A DNA stretch of 64,000 bases from [Phialemoniopsis] sp. UDSM-2020 (Eukaryota > Ascomycota > Sordariomycetes > Thyridiales > Thyridiaceae). Location: NCBI GenBank assembly GCA_018873225.1, contig JAEILZ010000004.1:744001-808000 (forward strand). Reading direction: 5' to 3'. The notes beneath the pieces are model-generated. The model worked only from the letters and a program-made list of their open reading frames with translations. It had not been told where the DNA came from and made no database searches. Below are positions 54,546 through 64,000 of this stretch, piece by piece (the first letter of the stretch is position 1; every line of letters begins with the position of its first letter). Position numbers and translations under genes: made by a program.

Positions 54546-55751
54546 ATGCTGTCCCTCCCAGCCTGGGGCCTCGCCCTGGTAGCGGCCATCGCGCCAGCCT
54601 TGTGCGGAGTCCTGCCCCAGACGAAGCCTGACGTCCTCGCCGTCCGCGACGTCTCAGCCTGCCGCCTCCCCGCGCCCCCAAACGTCTACTTGAGCCTGGG
54701 CTTCGGGTCCACCGCCTCCTGCGCGCCCAGCACAGGCACCCTGCGGGCCTTCCTCTTCTTCGTCGACTTCCCGGACCGCGTCGCGCCGTCCTCGGAGAAA
54801 CCCCAGAGCCTCTACGACGTCTTCTTCCCCGAGGCGGCCGAGTGGTACGCTAGTTCGTCGTACGGCCGCCTCAAGCTCGACGTGACGGCCGACACGTCGC
54901 GGTTCGCGCGCATGGGCGCGCGCGCCGACTCGTACGGCTGGGAGCGCGGGCTCACGTACGAGGCGCACGAGAAGTACATCCTCGACGCGCTCGACGCGTA
55001 CGCCTCCGCGACGGGGCGGGCCGTCCCGACGGGCTACGACGTCCTGTACGTCGTGCCGACGAAGCAGGCGGCGCCCATCTCGTTCAGCCCGACGTTCATG
55101 GGCTCGGTGCGGCAGCGCGGCACTTCTGGCGCTGCCGTGGCCGGCAAGGCTGTTACCATCGGCATGGACGCGTATAGCACGTGGAAGTCCAAGGTCATCA
55201 ATCACGAGTCCGGGCACACCATGTGCCTGCCGGACCTGTACCCAGAGGGCCAGGACGTGGGGCTGTACGTCGGCGGGTGGGACATGATGGGGTACATCAA
55301 CGGGCCGTCGCCGGATTACTTTGGCTGGGCGAAGTGGAAGCTGGGGTGGATCTCGGACGCGCAGGTTGAGTGTCTCTCGAGCCCCGGGTCGAGCACGCAT
55401 ACGCTCACGGCGCTGGAATTGAATGAGAGTCAGGGGATTAAGGCGGTTGTGGTGCGGCACAGCGGCACGGACGTTCTTGTCGCCGAGGCTCGTACGAAGA
55501 ATGGGGTGGACTCCGCGTCTTGTGCGACTGGTGTGCTGCTGTACACCGTGTCTGTGGCTACTAACACTGGAGATGGCCCCGTCCGCGTGTTGGATACGAA
55601 GCCGAATAGTGGTGGGTGTGGCGGTCACGAGAAAAATGATGCTCCTTTGAGCACTGTGGGATCATCTTTCACTGTGCCTGGGTGGAACGTCAAGGTCACG
55701 CTCACGGGACAGAGTGGTAACCAGTATACCATCAAGGTGGACGTGTCATGA
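54546..55751 (+). CDS. Secreted M6-type (immune-inhibitor-A-like) metalloprotease
   Basis: A single exon of 401 residues. It starts at the ATG 54546, giving a signal peptide (LSLPAWGLALVAAIAPALCG). The zinc site is NHESGHTMCLPDLY: His220, Glu221 and His224 of HExxH, with the following PD characteristic of the M6 family, then a Met-turn-like GGWDMMGYI. The N-terminal RAFLFFVDFPD strand and the EWYASSSYGRLKLDV segment are typical of the M6 catalytic domain. A beta-rich C-terminal domain follows. The protein would be an extracellular protease. The gene is intronless and its third codon positions are almost all G or C in the first 900 bases, unlike most neighbours, which also creates a long open frame on the other strand. 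Fungal relatives exist, so transfer from bacteria is possible but unproven. Confidence 0.9.
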   Translation: MLSLPAWGLALVAAIAPALCGVLPQTKPDVLAVRDVSACRLPAPPNVYLSLGFGSTASCAPSTGTLRAFLFFVDFPDRVAPSSEKPQSLYDVFFPEAAEWYASSSYGRLKLDVTADTSRFARMGARADSYGWERGLTYEAHEKYILDALDAYASATGRAVPTGYDVLYVVPTKQAAPISFSPTFMGSVRQRGTSGAAVAGKAVTIGMDAYSTWKSKVINHESGHTMCLPDLYPEGQDVGLYVGGWDMMGYINGPSPDYFGWAKWKLGWISDAQVECLSSPGSSTHTLTALELNESQGIKAVVVRHSGTDVLVAEARTKNGVDSASCATGVLLYTVSVATNTGDGPVRVLDTKPNSGGCGGHEKNDAPLSTVGSSFTVPGWNVKVTLTGQSGNQYTIKVDVS

Positions 55752-55989
55752 TGTGGGTAGCAATGATCATATAGGGGTCAGCAGTATGCGGCAGGAGCAG
55801 TGAGCACCCGGGGGATGCTTGATGATAACACATGACTTGGAAGGAAAGAACATGCATAAATGTTTTTGTGGGTATCATGTATTCATCACCTCCTTCGTGG
55901 TCCTTCTGGTACGCTATCATACATGTTCATCGTGTCCCATCCTTTCGTCGTGTAGGGCAGTGCCGCCCAGCTTGAGCACCAGATATTGT

Positions 55990-56324
55990 TCAGGCGGCCT
56001 CGGCGCGAGAGCCGTACAGGTTCTCCGCTGCGTCCTTGCTGATGGGCTTCGCCTTGTTGCCCTCGAGGGTGTCGTCGCCGCCAAGCTCCTTGAGCGTCTC
56101 CTCGCTCTTCTCCTTTGAGGCCTCGCTCGTGTCTGCGACATCAAAAAGTGTTAGTATACCAGGCGATGCAAATGATGGAGGATATGCTGCGCGAGTGCGG
56201 TCTACTTACTCGGGTTGGAGAGGTTGGCCTTGTGGCCACGGATGACGTTGGAGATCTGCTCCTTGCCCTCGGTGAGCTCCTGCATGTCGTTGGACATGAC
56301 AGACTTTGCGCCGGCAGAATCCAT
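55990..56324 (-). CDS. con-6: Conidiation-specific protein 6 (CON-6)
   Basis: Two exons, 56324-56210 and 56132-55990, with a 77-bp GTAAGT...CAG intron; 85 residues. The splice rebuilds GHKANLSNPNTSEASKEKSEETL, the defining CON-6 motif (GHKAnLsNPN.Se.aK). The protein is small, hydrophilic, without Cys or Trp, and probably unstructured; it ends LYGSRAEAA. CON-6 accumulates in developing and free conidia and disappears on germination in Neurospora; its biochemical role is not settled. The exon-only frame is short, and the match across the intron is what supports the gene. The promoter region to 56892 has AT-rich TTTAAATAT on the minus strand near 56440-56450. Confidence 0.9.
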
Positions 56325-56892
56325 GATGATATTGGTCGGTAGATCAGATTTTTGAGTATGTGGTGATTCGTAGAATTTCGTTCTTTTGGTAAGTGAAAAG
56401 AAGCGACGGAATGGGTACTGCTTTGCGATCGGGATCAAAAGGAATTTAAATATCGAGTAGTTCAGGAGAAAGCGATCCATGGATTTCATCCCATTCATGT
56501 CAAAGTGGTGGTGGGTGACTGAACCCAGCCTGGATGAGCGAGCAGTGACGTAGTGCCATGTTTCAAGGCAGCGACACACTCAACCACGCGACAGGCCATG
56601 AGGGATGCCAACACCGCGGCAAGGCAAAAGGTGGGTGTAAAGTGACTGCTCTTGACAGGCTAGCGTTTGTTTAGAGTGACGATTTCCTAGGCTTTGCGCG
56701 ACTGAAGACCGCGTTTTGACAGGTACGAGACTAGCAACATGCGTCATCATTTTCATATCGAGCCAACCCCAGATCCCCGCGCTTGTTGTGATCGACACGC
56801 CTACCAGCAGGCAAACAACCCTGGGTTTAAACGTTGATCGACGTGGACCCGTCAAACCCTAGCTGCTTATGCGGCTATGCTAATTAAGGGCT
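56325..56892. other. Intergenic, CON-6 promoter, no other gene
   Basis: 568 bp. Contains the CON-6 upstream region and the 3' flank of the SDR gene. Small ORFs lack protein features. Confidence 0.5.
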
Positions 56893-58035
56893 TTAAGCTC
56901 CAAGCCTTGTCATTAGGTCACCCAAACCTGGCATTCTCTGCTCGAGCACTTTGATAGTCTGCTCAAATACCTTCCTCTGCGCTCTTGTGCCAACATCCGT
57001 GTATATCCACCCTTCGACATCCTGGTTGTGTCCATCAGACATGAATTCCCCGTGAGAGGTAGGACCGGCACAAGCTCCAAGTACCAGCGTCCGAGAACCC
57101 ACTTCCGTCGTCCGTGCTAATAGCTTGTACACCATCGATATCGCGATCCTGGCCGCCAGTGGCTTCTCGTCACGGGTAGCGAGATTGGAGTAACAGAGGC
57201 CCGGGTTTACCAGATTGATGACCACGGAAGGCTTGGCTTGGCTGTTGGCGCCGATGCGCGAAACAAACTCGCGCACCAGCAGGATGATCATGAGCTTGCT
57301 GTTTTCGTATCTGTTTGCAGTCAGTGAATGTTTCTCCCACAATGACTCTGACAATGACAGGGGCGAGCCCAAGTGGTTCTGTGATGATGGGCACGCTTAC
57401 GCGCTCTGGCCGTTGTACGATTCGACATCGTTCAAGCGTTCGTAAATGTCCGGTGCATTGATCTGTGGGAAGTTGGTAAGGTGATGAGCCTCCGAGGTGA
57501 CGATTGTCAGATGCGGCGGTGCATTCGCGAGAGTAGCGGTCTCTTGCAGCTTTGGCAGGAGTGATAGAGCAAGGAGGAATGTATTGAGGACATTGACCTG
57601 CATAGTCTGCTCTATCCCCTCGCAAAGAACCATGGCTTTGCTGTTGATTCCTGCATTCTCCACGAGTACGTCGACCCGAGGGAGCTCCTTCTTGACGCGG
57701 TCAGCGAAGGCGAGTGTGGACTCCGTGCTGCTGAGATCCAATGGCCAGACCTCGATGGCATCGGCATCCGTGCGGTGTTGGACGCTCTGGACGATAGACT
57801 CCTTTGCAGCTTGGCCTTTCGAGACATTTCGGACGGCGAGGATCAGTCTCGCACAGTTCAGCCGGTAGAAGTGGCGCGCAGCTTCCAAGCCAAGCCCGAC
57901 ATTGGCGCCAGTGATGATTACTGTGCGGCCAGAAAATGACTGGGTTGGATATTGGGGTGTGCGGAAGAGTTGGGAGTGCAGAAACAGCCGTAAAGCTGGG
58001 CCGACTTTGTTGTCGATGTGGATTTCTTCAGACAT
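56893..58035 (-). CDS. Short-chain dehydrogenase/reductase (retinol-dehydrogenase-like)
   Basis: Two exons, 58035-57401 and 57310-56893, with a 90-bp intron; 350 residues. The SDR marks are VIITGANVGLGLEAARHF (TGxxxGxG), the DLSSTES segment, VLVENAGI (NAG) and the catalytic Ser in TIVTSEAHH. The Tyr-Lys pair of SAYENSKL is restored only when the intron is removed. The start is at MSEEIHIDNK. The family uses NAD(P) to reduce or oxidise alcohols, sterols, retinoids and polyketides, and many fungal members are in secondary metabolism. A substrate cannot be read. It is divergent from a small Zn2Cys6 protein gene 459 bp away, a regulator-enzyme pair often seen in metabolite genes. Confidence 0.92.
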
Positions 58036-58494
58036 GTTCAGTGATGCTGCGTGGAAAACTGAAATGGTAGACGAGTAACTTCTTACTCTCCTATCCAAGT
58101 CGGATTCAAAAAGAGAATGGACGAGGGTCGACATATAACAACAAAGTGTCTTACACGCTTTGTAGGTGCCTCCCCCTGGCGAGTCAGCTCCGAAAGGGCC
58201 GAGACGTCGGCGGAGGTTGTTGAACGGCGGGCGCCAACCGAAAGCGGATAGCGCCCGCAATAACAAGCCGTCTCATGCCAGAAAATGTGATGACTAAAAG
58301 AAGTCCTGAACACCAAAATCTTCGTTCGATTTCTTCTGGCCAGCACGAGAAACCATTACCAATACAGGCCGGTTTAGCCCATTTCACCGAGTGAATGCCT
58401 GTCGCCTGCCTAGCAGTATCTTCCTAAGGGTGACCTGCAATCACCCGTTGAGCTTCGGTAGACGGAGGCTCCACACGTCGCGGCAGCGAGCACA
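58036..58494. other. Divergent promoter, SDR and small Zn2Cys6 genes
   Basis: 459 bp. GC-rich in the middle with CGG/CCG triplets around 58185-58235, but no clean palindrome of either cluster type. Confidence 0.55.
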
Positions 58495-59679
58495 ATGGAG
58501 ACAAAATCATGTCGCGCTTGCGCAACCGCAAAGCGCCGGTGCGGTAAACAGACACCGCACTGTCTGCGCTGCACAACAAGGGGTCTCAAATGCGTATATC
58601 CTCCGACAAAACCGAGCTCATTCGTCCTGTGTAAAGAAGATACACCCTCCAGCGAGTCCACAGCAGTTCCCGCAAAGACTTCACAGCTCCACTGCATCAG
58701 CCCCTCTTCTCGGTCCCTACAAGTCGATGGGCATAGCGATCTGCTATCTCTAGCGCCGGGTCCAGATGTCACTGGCTGGTTTGCTTCCTTGGAGAAGTGG
58801 CAGGTCCGGTTCCCCGCGCCGGAACAGGGCCCACTGTCCGTCCCAGATCTCGATCGCTTTATCAAGACGATGTATCGATGGCTGGAGGAATGGGTCGAGA
58901 GAGGTAGCAACTCCTTCGTCCATGCACGACTATACCAAACTCGGTTTCCCCGCTGCATGCAAGATGCATACGCGGCTCTGTCATGTTACTTTCACAAGAC
59001 TGTATCGAATGAGGAGATCGCCTTCCGGATCATCGAAGACCGGGCCAAGGATCTGGTAGTGGAACACACTGCTTCAGCAAAAGGCTCCCCTGATCTCGAC
59101 CCTTTGGAGCGGGTCGCTCGGGTCCACGCCATGTTGGTCTATCAAATCATCGGCCTCTACGATGGGCATATCCGACTACGCCATCTTGCAGAGTCTTATA
59201 TGCCTGTGCTGAACAGCTGGATGCAAGAGATAGTGATCTATGCGAGCCAAGACGCGTCATTAGGTCGCTACCTCATCTCGTCAACCCCAGCACATGAGCA
59301 TGCCGGTTTGTTGTATAATTCACAGGAAGAAGACATGCTGTGGTATTCGTGGATATTGACCGAAAGCATACGGCGTGCTTGGGTCTTGGGCTCAGGCGTT
59401 CAGGTTGTGTTCATGGCCCTGCAGCAACAGAAGATTGACTCTTGTTCCGGTGGGATGATGATCACAACGCGGCAAGGCTTCTGGGAAGCCGAGTCCTCGG
59501 TCGCTTGGGAGAAGCTGTGCTTGAAGTATCATGTGGGGCAGATGCAAATGGACGAGATTGAGAGGCTCTTCACAGATTTCAAACCGAGCGAGGTGAATGA
59601 GTTCACAAAGGTGGCACTCGAGGTTGTCTTTGGCAGGGAAAAGATGGAGAGATGGGGGTACCAGACCGAAGGGAGGTGA
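58495..59679 (+). CDS. Small Zn2Cys6 transcription factor (fifth)
   Basis: A single exon of 394 residues. The zinc cluster is at residues 6-33: CRACATAKRRC then GKQTPHCLRCTTRGLKC, with Gly after the third Cys where Asp is usual. No coiled coil is obvious. The C-terminal part has helices (ARVHAMLVYQIIGLYDG, DMLWYSWILTESIRRAWVLGSGVQ) of the compact fungal regulator type without the full fungal-specific domain. Lack of an intron in the zinc cluster separates it from the other four regulators in the window. It is divergent from the SDR gene and may control it (inference). Confidence 0.88.
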   Translation: METKSCRACATAKRRCGKQTPHCLRCTTRGLKCVYPPTKPSSFVLCKEDTPSSESTAVPAKTSQLHCISPSSRSLQVDGHSDLLSLAPGPDVTGWFASLEKWQVRFPAPEQGPLSVPDLDRFIKTMYRWLEEWVERGSNSFVHARLYQTRFPRCMQDAYAALSCYFHKTVSNEEIAFRIIEDRAKDLVVEHTASAKGSPDLDPLERVARVHAMLVYQIIGLYDGHIRLRHLAESYMPVLNSWMQEIVIYASQDASLGRYLISSTPAHEHAGLLYNSQEEDMLWYSWILTESIRRAWVLGSGVQVVFMALQQQKIDSCSGGMMITTRQGFWEAESSVAWEKLCLKYHVGQMQMDEIERLFTDFKPSEVNEFTKVALEVVFGREKMERWGYQTEGR

Positions 59680-59993
59680 CAACTTCCAATGATCAGCTTT
59701 CAGGTGGTACCTTCATGTACCAGTAAATCATTGTACCTTATTCTTTCGGGCTGTCTGCAATCTGGCCAGACTTTGAAAGCAACACCACTTGACTGTCCCT
59801 CATGTTGTGCAAACGGACGTCTCCGACTATCTGAGTCACTGGCGACTGATCAACCATCCCTTTGATTTTACAAAGCGAAAAGATTTTCCACACTGCAGTA
59901 AATGCATTTCGGATAAATGTATTAGTGATTGCACCTATCACAATCTTCTCTCTGCCTGATTACTGTTGCTCCCCCCTTTAGCGGGAAGGATCC
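59680..59993. other. Convergent 3' flanks, no supported gene
   Basis: 314 bp between the ends of the small Zn2Cys6 gene and the unrecognised 142-residue gene; nothing else seen. Confidence 0.5.
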
Positions 59994-60422
59994 TCAGCAC
60001 TCAAACTTAACCGCCACTGACCGAATAGCGATCTTAGAACTAACACCGACGAACTTGACCTTAATGGTGATACCCAAGCCATGTTCCCGGAACCTCCGTG
60101 CTTCTTGATCGTCTGGTATATTGCACTCAACCGCCTGCCCATTCGGTGTAGGTTTCTGATCAGTGATAAAGGTATCCCCCCCTGAGACAAGCTTTAAACT
60201 TTCGATCTTTGCATCCTGTGTTGACTCGCTATTATAGTTGACCTTTACTCCCTTCAGCTTCCATGGGCTTTGTTCGTTATTTGGGGTTAGGAGGGGCAGA
60301 TACACCTCGGCGTCAGTGACCTGACCGACTCTCTCCGCGATCGCCTCATGGGCCGTGTAATGCATCTTCACTTGGTCACTGCCAACAGCACAGTGGCCAA
60401 GAGTCGCAATGCTAATAGACAT
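59994..60422 (-). CDS. Unrecognised 142-residue protein
   Basis: A single exon. I do not recognise a family. The translation is coherent: alternating hydrophobic and polar residues suggesting a beta-sandwich (DAEVYLPLL, LKGVKVNYNS, GITIKVKFVG, IAIRSVAVKFEC). There is no signal peptide, no membrane segment and only three Cys, so it may be cytosolic. The strand pattern resembles small lectin-like or stress-type beta proteins, but no catalytic motif is visible. It starts with MSISIATLG. The AT-rich 1.6 kb upstream gives no hint of function. It could be spurious, although codon usage looks protein-like. Confidence 0.55.
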   Translation of the reverse strand: MSISIATLGHCAVGSDQVKMHYTAHEAIAERVGQVTDAEVYLPLLTPNNEQSPWKLKGVKVNYNSESTQDAKIESLKLVSGGDTFITDQKPTPNGQAVECNIPDDQEARRFREHGLGITIKVKFVGVSSKIAIRSVAVKFEC

Positions 60423-62028
60423 CGATATGCCCTACGGAACACCGAAATCAATGAATTGAGCGATTACCGGCGAGGCATCAGAAGGAACGAACTTGTGGTG
60501 AAATATGGATGGAGCAGAACACAGCAGCCCTGGCACTTGTGCAGAAAACACTAAATCGTAAGAGGCCCACGAGAGCCTAAAATCTCTATGATAATAAACT
60601 CGACGAATCTAACCGGAGGCAAAATCGATGGCAATGAACGACGAGAAACACAAATCAAAATGAATAGGATTTTAGACATTTTATAAAGCGTATCTTCTGT
60701 CACTATTTACAATACTACACATAATTACGCATAGAGGTCAAAGCGCGCTTGTGTGCCATGCATCCGGTGTGGGTGCATGATAGCTACTTCGAGCATATTC
60801 TGCAGGAAGCAGGGCGAGTGGCGTCGACCCCTCCAACCAATCGATTACATCCACGAGCGTATAGGAGTTGATTGGCCGCCCTGCTCTTTTCCGCGTGGGG
60901 GCCAGCAGGCACGACCCGTCTGTTCTCGGTCAAAAGACAGTTGACAATGGATTGTGTCATAAGTTACCGTCCTGCCTAGCACAAGGTGGCTTGAAAAGAT
61001 ACAGTCCAGCATGGACAACCCCATGCCTTGTGGCTCTGCAATGTCAAGATGTCAAACAACGATTGAGGACTAGAGTCGGTCCCAGGTCTTGTCTGCGTCG
61101 GTGCACTTGAGGCAAAACACAGGCTTCAGCTATGCGCCGACAACAATCGTCGGTTTCTAGCTAGCTTCACGGGCCCCCTTGGGCAACAGAGAGTCGACAA
61201 AACCCTGAAGCCCCTCTTCACTCGTCCGTCATTGCAGCATACCGCAACCTTGTCCACTGTCTGTAGGGACGGATCGATGAAATACCCGGTCAAAGGGTTT
61301 CAACTGTGGTGGAGCTAGATTAGAAGAGTGTACGCCTAGAGCGAAAAAGACCGGGCGGGCCAATTCTGGGGTGTGGCGGCAATAACGCTTGAGTCCATGT
61401 CGTGAAAAGTGAAAATCAATGATAATGCCATTCTCGGGGCAAACAAGATCACTATCAGCTTCAAACTCGGTCAATCAGCACCCATTCTGGTTGGTTTTAT
61501 CATTTCTACCTGTGATTTTGAATATGACATGATGATCTCAGCGTCCAGTAAGTCCCCAATCTTGCCTAGATCACTGCTATCACGGTTCCATTTAAACTCC
61601 GGCTTTCGTCTTGATGAGTAAAATTCACTTCAACCATCAGGAATGTGTTTCCGGTGTCGATCTGCAGCTAAATGTTGGAGTGGGTGGGAGGTCGGCTGGG
61701 TTCCGTGGGAGTGGGTCTAGGTTCGTCAAAGCCTCAGAACATCACGGAATACAGTTCCGTATAACGACTTTCATTCCGCAATGCACCCAAATAGGCCTAT
61801 GCTATCTTTTTCCGGTCCCTGGGATCAATGATGATAGCGGACTGCAGTATGGAAGGTCTGCGCCACCAATGCCGTTTCCATGCATTCAAGCCCCGTATCC
61901 CGTCATGACGTTATATCAAGCGCGCTGCTTGGTGATGGTGGAAGTACAATAGGCCCCGGTAGTAAATCTCGGGGTGGAATGAATTGCCCTCGGAGCTAGC
62001 TGCACTTGTTTTCCCAGCATCAGTGATC
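60423..62028. other. Long intergenic stretch, no supported gene
   Basis: About 1.6 kb between the divergent starts of the 142-residue gene and homogentisate dioxygenase. ORFs of 60-113 codons have no domain. No repeat or RNA gene was seen. Confidence 0.5.
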
Positions 62029-63552
62029 ATGCCGACCACCCAGTTTTCCACTCCTGACCCATACAGCTATCTCCACGGCTTTGGTTCCTATCAAGAGTAC
62101 GGCCTCGCTTACCTAATGGTCTTAAAGTAGAGAGCTAAAAATTAAACAAGATCAGAATCAGTGCAGGGCGCTCTACCAGTGGGACAGAACTCGCCGCAGA
62201 CTCCTCCGTATGGCTTGTACACGGAAAAGCTGTCCGGGAGTGCGTTCACTGCACCGCGCCACGAAAACAAGCAGTCATGGCTATACAGGATCCTGCCTTC
62301 GGCATCGCACCAGCAATTCCAAAAGCTGGACGGCTCCGACTACCATGTTCAGCTGAGTACTGAGACGGAGAAGCTGCACTACCTTCCCAACCAACTGCGG
62401 TGGAATCCGTTCGACCTTGACGAACACGTTGATTGGGTCCATGGGCTGCACGTAGTTGCTGGCGCCGGGAACCCGACCATGAAGAGTGGCTTGGGAATCC
62501 TTCTCTACGCTGCTGGCAAGGATATGGGACGTGAGGCGTTCTACTCGGCCGACGGCGACTTTCTCATTGTGCCGCAGCATGGGACTTTGGACATACAGAC
62601 TGAGTTTGGAAAGATCTTGCTCCGGCCGAATGAGATTGCTGTAATTCCTAGAGGTGTGAGGTTAGTACACAGGCTACCGCTGGATGGTTACAAGCTGACC
62701 ACAGCAGATACCGCGTCACGCTACCTTCGGGTCCCGTCAGGGGCTACATCTGCGAGCTTTACGAAGGCCATTTCCAACTACCAGAACTTGGTCCTATTGG
62801 ATCCAATGGCCTTGCCAATGCTCGTGACTTTCAGATCCCCGTCGCGAGTTTCGACGATGAGGAAGAGCCAGGACAATACACTGTTGTCAGCAAGTTTAAC
62901 AACACCCTTTTCGCCGCCCGACAGAACCATACTCCCTTCGATGTCGTAGCGTGGCACGGAAACCACTATCCGTACAAATACGATTTGGGCCGCTTCAACA
63001 CCATCGGGTCGATCTCTTTCGACCATCCTGACCCTTCCATCTTTACTGTCCTCACTGGTCCCTCTAGCCGCGCTGGCACAGCTATCGCCGACTTTGTGGT
63101 GTTCCCCCCGCGCTGGCTGGTGACCGAGAATACGTTCCGTCCACCATGGTATCACCGCAACGTGATGTCCGAGTTTATGGGCCTGATAGCGGGTGACTAC
63201 GACGCGAAAGTCGGCGGCGGCTTCAAGCCGGCTGGAGCTAGTCTGCACAATGTCATGAGTGCCCATGGGCCAGACTCGGCAACACATGAGAAAGCAAGCA
63301 GCGCAACACTGAAGCCCCAGAAAGTCGGAGAAGGAAGTATGGCGTTCATGTTCGAAAGGTAAGTAATTCTAGCTTGTCTTCAATGATCGTACGCAAGTCT
63401 TGAGCTGATGCAAATGTAGCTGTCTCATGATGGGTGTTTCCGAGTGGGGGCTGAAAACCTGTGAGAAGGTCCAAGAGGATTACAATGCGGAGAGTTGGGA
63501 ACCATTGAAGAGGCATTTTGTTAGACCGAAGGACGTGGCATCTCAGACTTGA
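62029..63552 (+). CDS. hmgA: Homogentisate 1,2-dioxygenase
   Basis: Four exons: 62029-62096, 62151-62660, 62708-63358 and 63420-63552; 453 residues. The first acceptor (62151) is fixed by frame and rebuilds [19 protein letters not shown], a strongly conserved block. The second intron, 47 bp, rebuilds GVRYRVTLP; reading through it would give an apparent early stop. Iron ligands His342, Glu348 (WYHRNVMSE) and His379 (AHGPD) are all present, as is the outer His373. The enzyme opens the ring of homogentisate to maleylacetoacetate in tyrosine and phenylalanine breakdown, cytosolic, Fe(II)-dependent, and prevents build-up of pyomelanin-type pigment. Its usual partners fumarylacetoacetase and maleylacetoacetate isomerase are not in the window; they may lie to the right or elsewhere. 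Confidence 0.95.
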
Positions 63553-64000
63553 TAACTAGGCCTTCAGAAGAAAGCTGTACTGGACCAAGACCTACTGGTG
63601 TAATGATTTCCAACACATCTTTAATTTAGTCCTGGCCGTATCTGACAGATATGCGCATTTTGATCCGCCGTGCAAGTGTAACCTCTTGATACAGCAAAGT
63701 CGATATTATCTCGGGGTTTGCCCAAAATAACTGAGTACATTGCTCAATATCATTGGGCTCGTTTCTTCAGTACAGTCATAGAGACCATGGGCTAATAATA
63801 TGGCGCTTGGGAGTAAGGCTCACGTCTACAAATCCTGATATTTCATTCAGTTTTTCGGGCAGGCAAGTGGGAATGTCATGTCACCACTTTTTCGCTGAAG
63901 ACGAAGAAGAATATTTAATTTCCATTGCATTCAAAAACAGACCAGTCGCAGTACATGAAAGAAGAGAACAATGATCCTTTCACGAATGTGTCGACAGCAA
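63553..64000. other. 3' flank of homogentisate dioxygenase, no further gene seen
   Basis: 448 bp to the window edge. ORF 63753-63974 has no protein features; a gene beyond the edge cannot be excluded. Confidence 0.45.

Noticed and set aside
54654..55628. 324-codon ORF antisense to the M6 protease
   Set aside because: Arg/Val/His-rich translation caused by high third-position GC; the sense frame has the HExxH site and signal peptide.
62641..62949. Apparent early stop (frame ending at 62949) in homogentisate dioxygenase
   Set aside because: Explained by a 47-bp intron at 62661-62707; splicing restores the conserved protein to the end.

Overview
The window is nuclear DNA of a filamentous ascomycete (Pezizomycotina). 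Protein genes carry short introns of about 50-70 bp with GTANGT-type donors and CTAAC-like branch points. Zn2Cys6 regulators are abundant, and there is a CFEM protein, a conidiation protein CON-6 and a fungal-type SRP54. A sordariomycete-like genome is plausible, but nothing seen here fixes genus or species. I resolved 29 protein genes; intron-containing models were checked for reading-frame continuity across every junction. I saw no tRNA, rRNA, CRISPR array or intact transposon.

Region by region. 1-7 kb: the end of a CFEM membrane protein, a secreted subtilase and a small secreted protein. 7.3-21.7 kb: a catabolic-looking cluster (cluster 1) with a Zn2Cys6 regulator, a 2-oxoadipate dioxygenase/decarboxylase (HglS/YdcJ type), a class II aldolase-fold protein, an Asp/Glu-racemase-fold protein, a D-2-hydroxyacid dehydrogenase, an MFS sugar-type transporter, a sarcosine/saccharopine-type flavin oxidase and a nitroalkane oxidase-type flavoenzyme. 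23-33.3 kb: a Pth11-like membrane protein, a P450, an MCT-type transporter, a VOC protein and an FAD monooxygenase. 33.9-49.8 kb: a second catabolic-looking cluster (cluster 2) with three Zn2Cys6 regulators, a D-2-hydroxyacid dehydrogenase, an HpcH/HpaI aldolase, an anion:cation-symporter MFS protein, a cyclase-family hydrolase and a D-erythronate dehydrogenase-like SDR. 50-64 kb: SRP54, an F-box protein, an M6-type secreted protease, CON-6, an SDR divergent from a small Zn2Cys6 protein, an unrecognised 142-residue protein and homogentisate 1,2-dioxygenase.

The most striking signal is regulatory. In cluster 1 all three divergent promoters contain the same palindrome, CTCGG-N6-CCGAG (11807, 14363, 18190). 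In cluster 2 three promoters contain a different near-identical palindrome, CGGA(C/A)CCTGTCCG, which is CGG-N7-CCG (37884, 39296, 43449). These look like operators of two private Zn2Cys6 regulators. They tie six genes of cluster 1, and five genes of cluster 2 including one regulator gene, into two regulons. Both clusters share a plan of regulator + transporter + aldolase-fold enzyme + D-2-hydroxyacid dehydrogenase. Their substrates are unknown; cluster 1 suggests an amine- or nitro-bearing carboxylic acid and cluster 2 a sugar acid or related hydroxy acid, both by inference.
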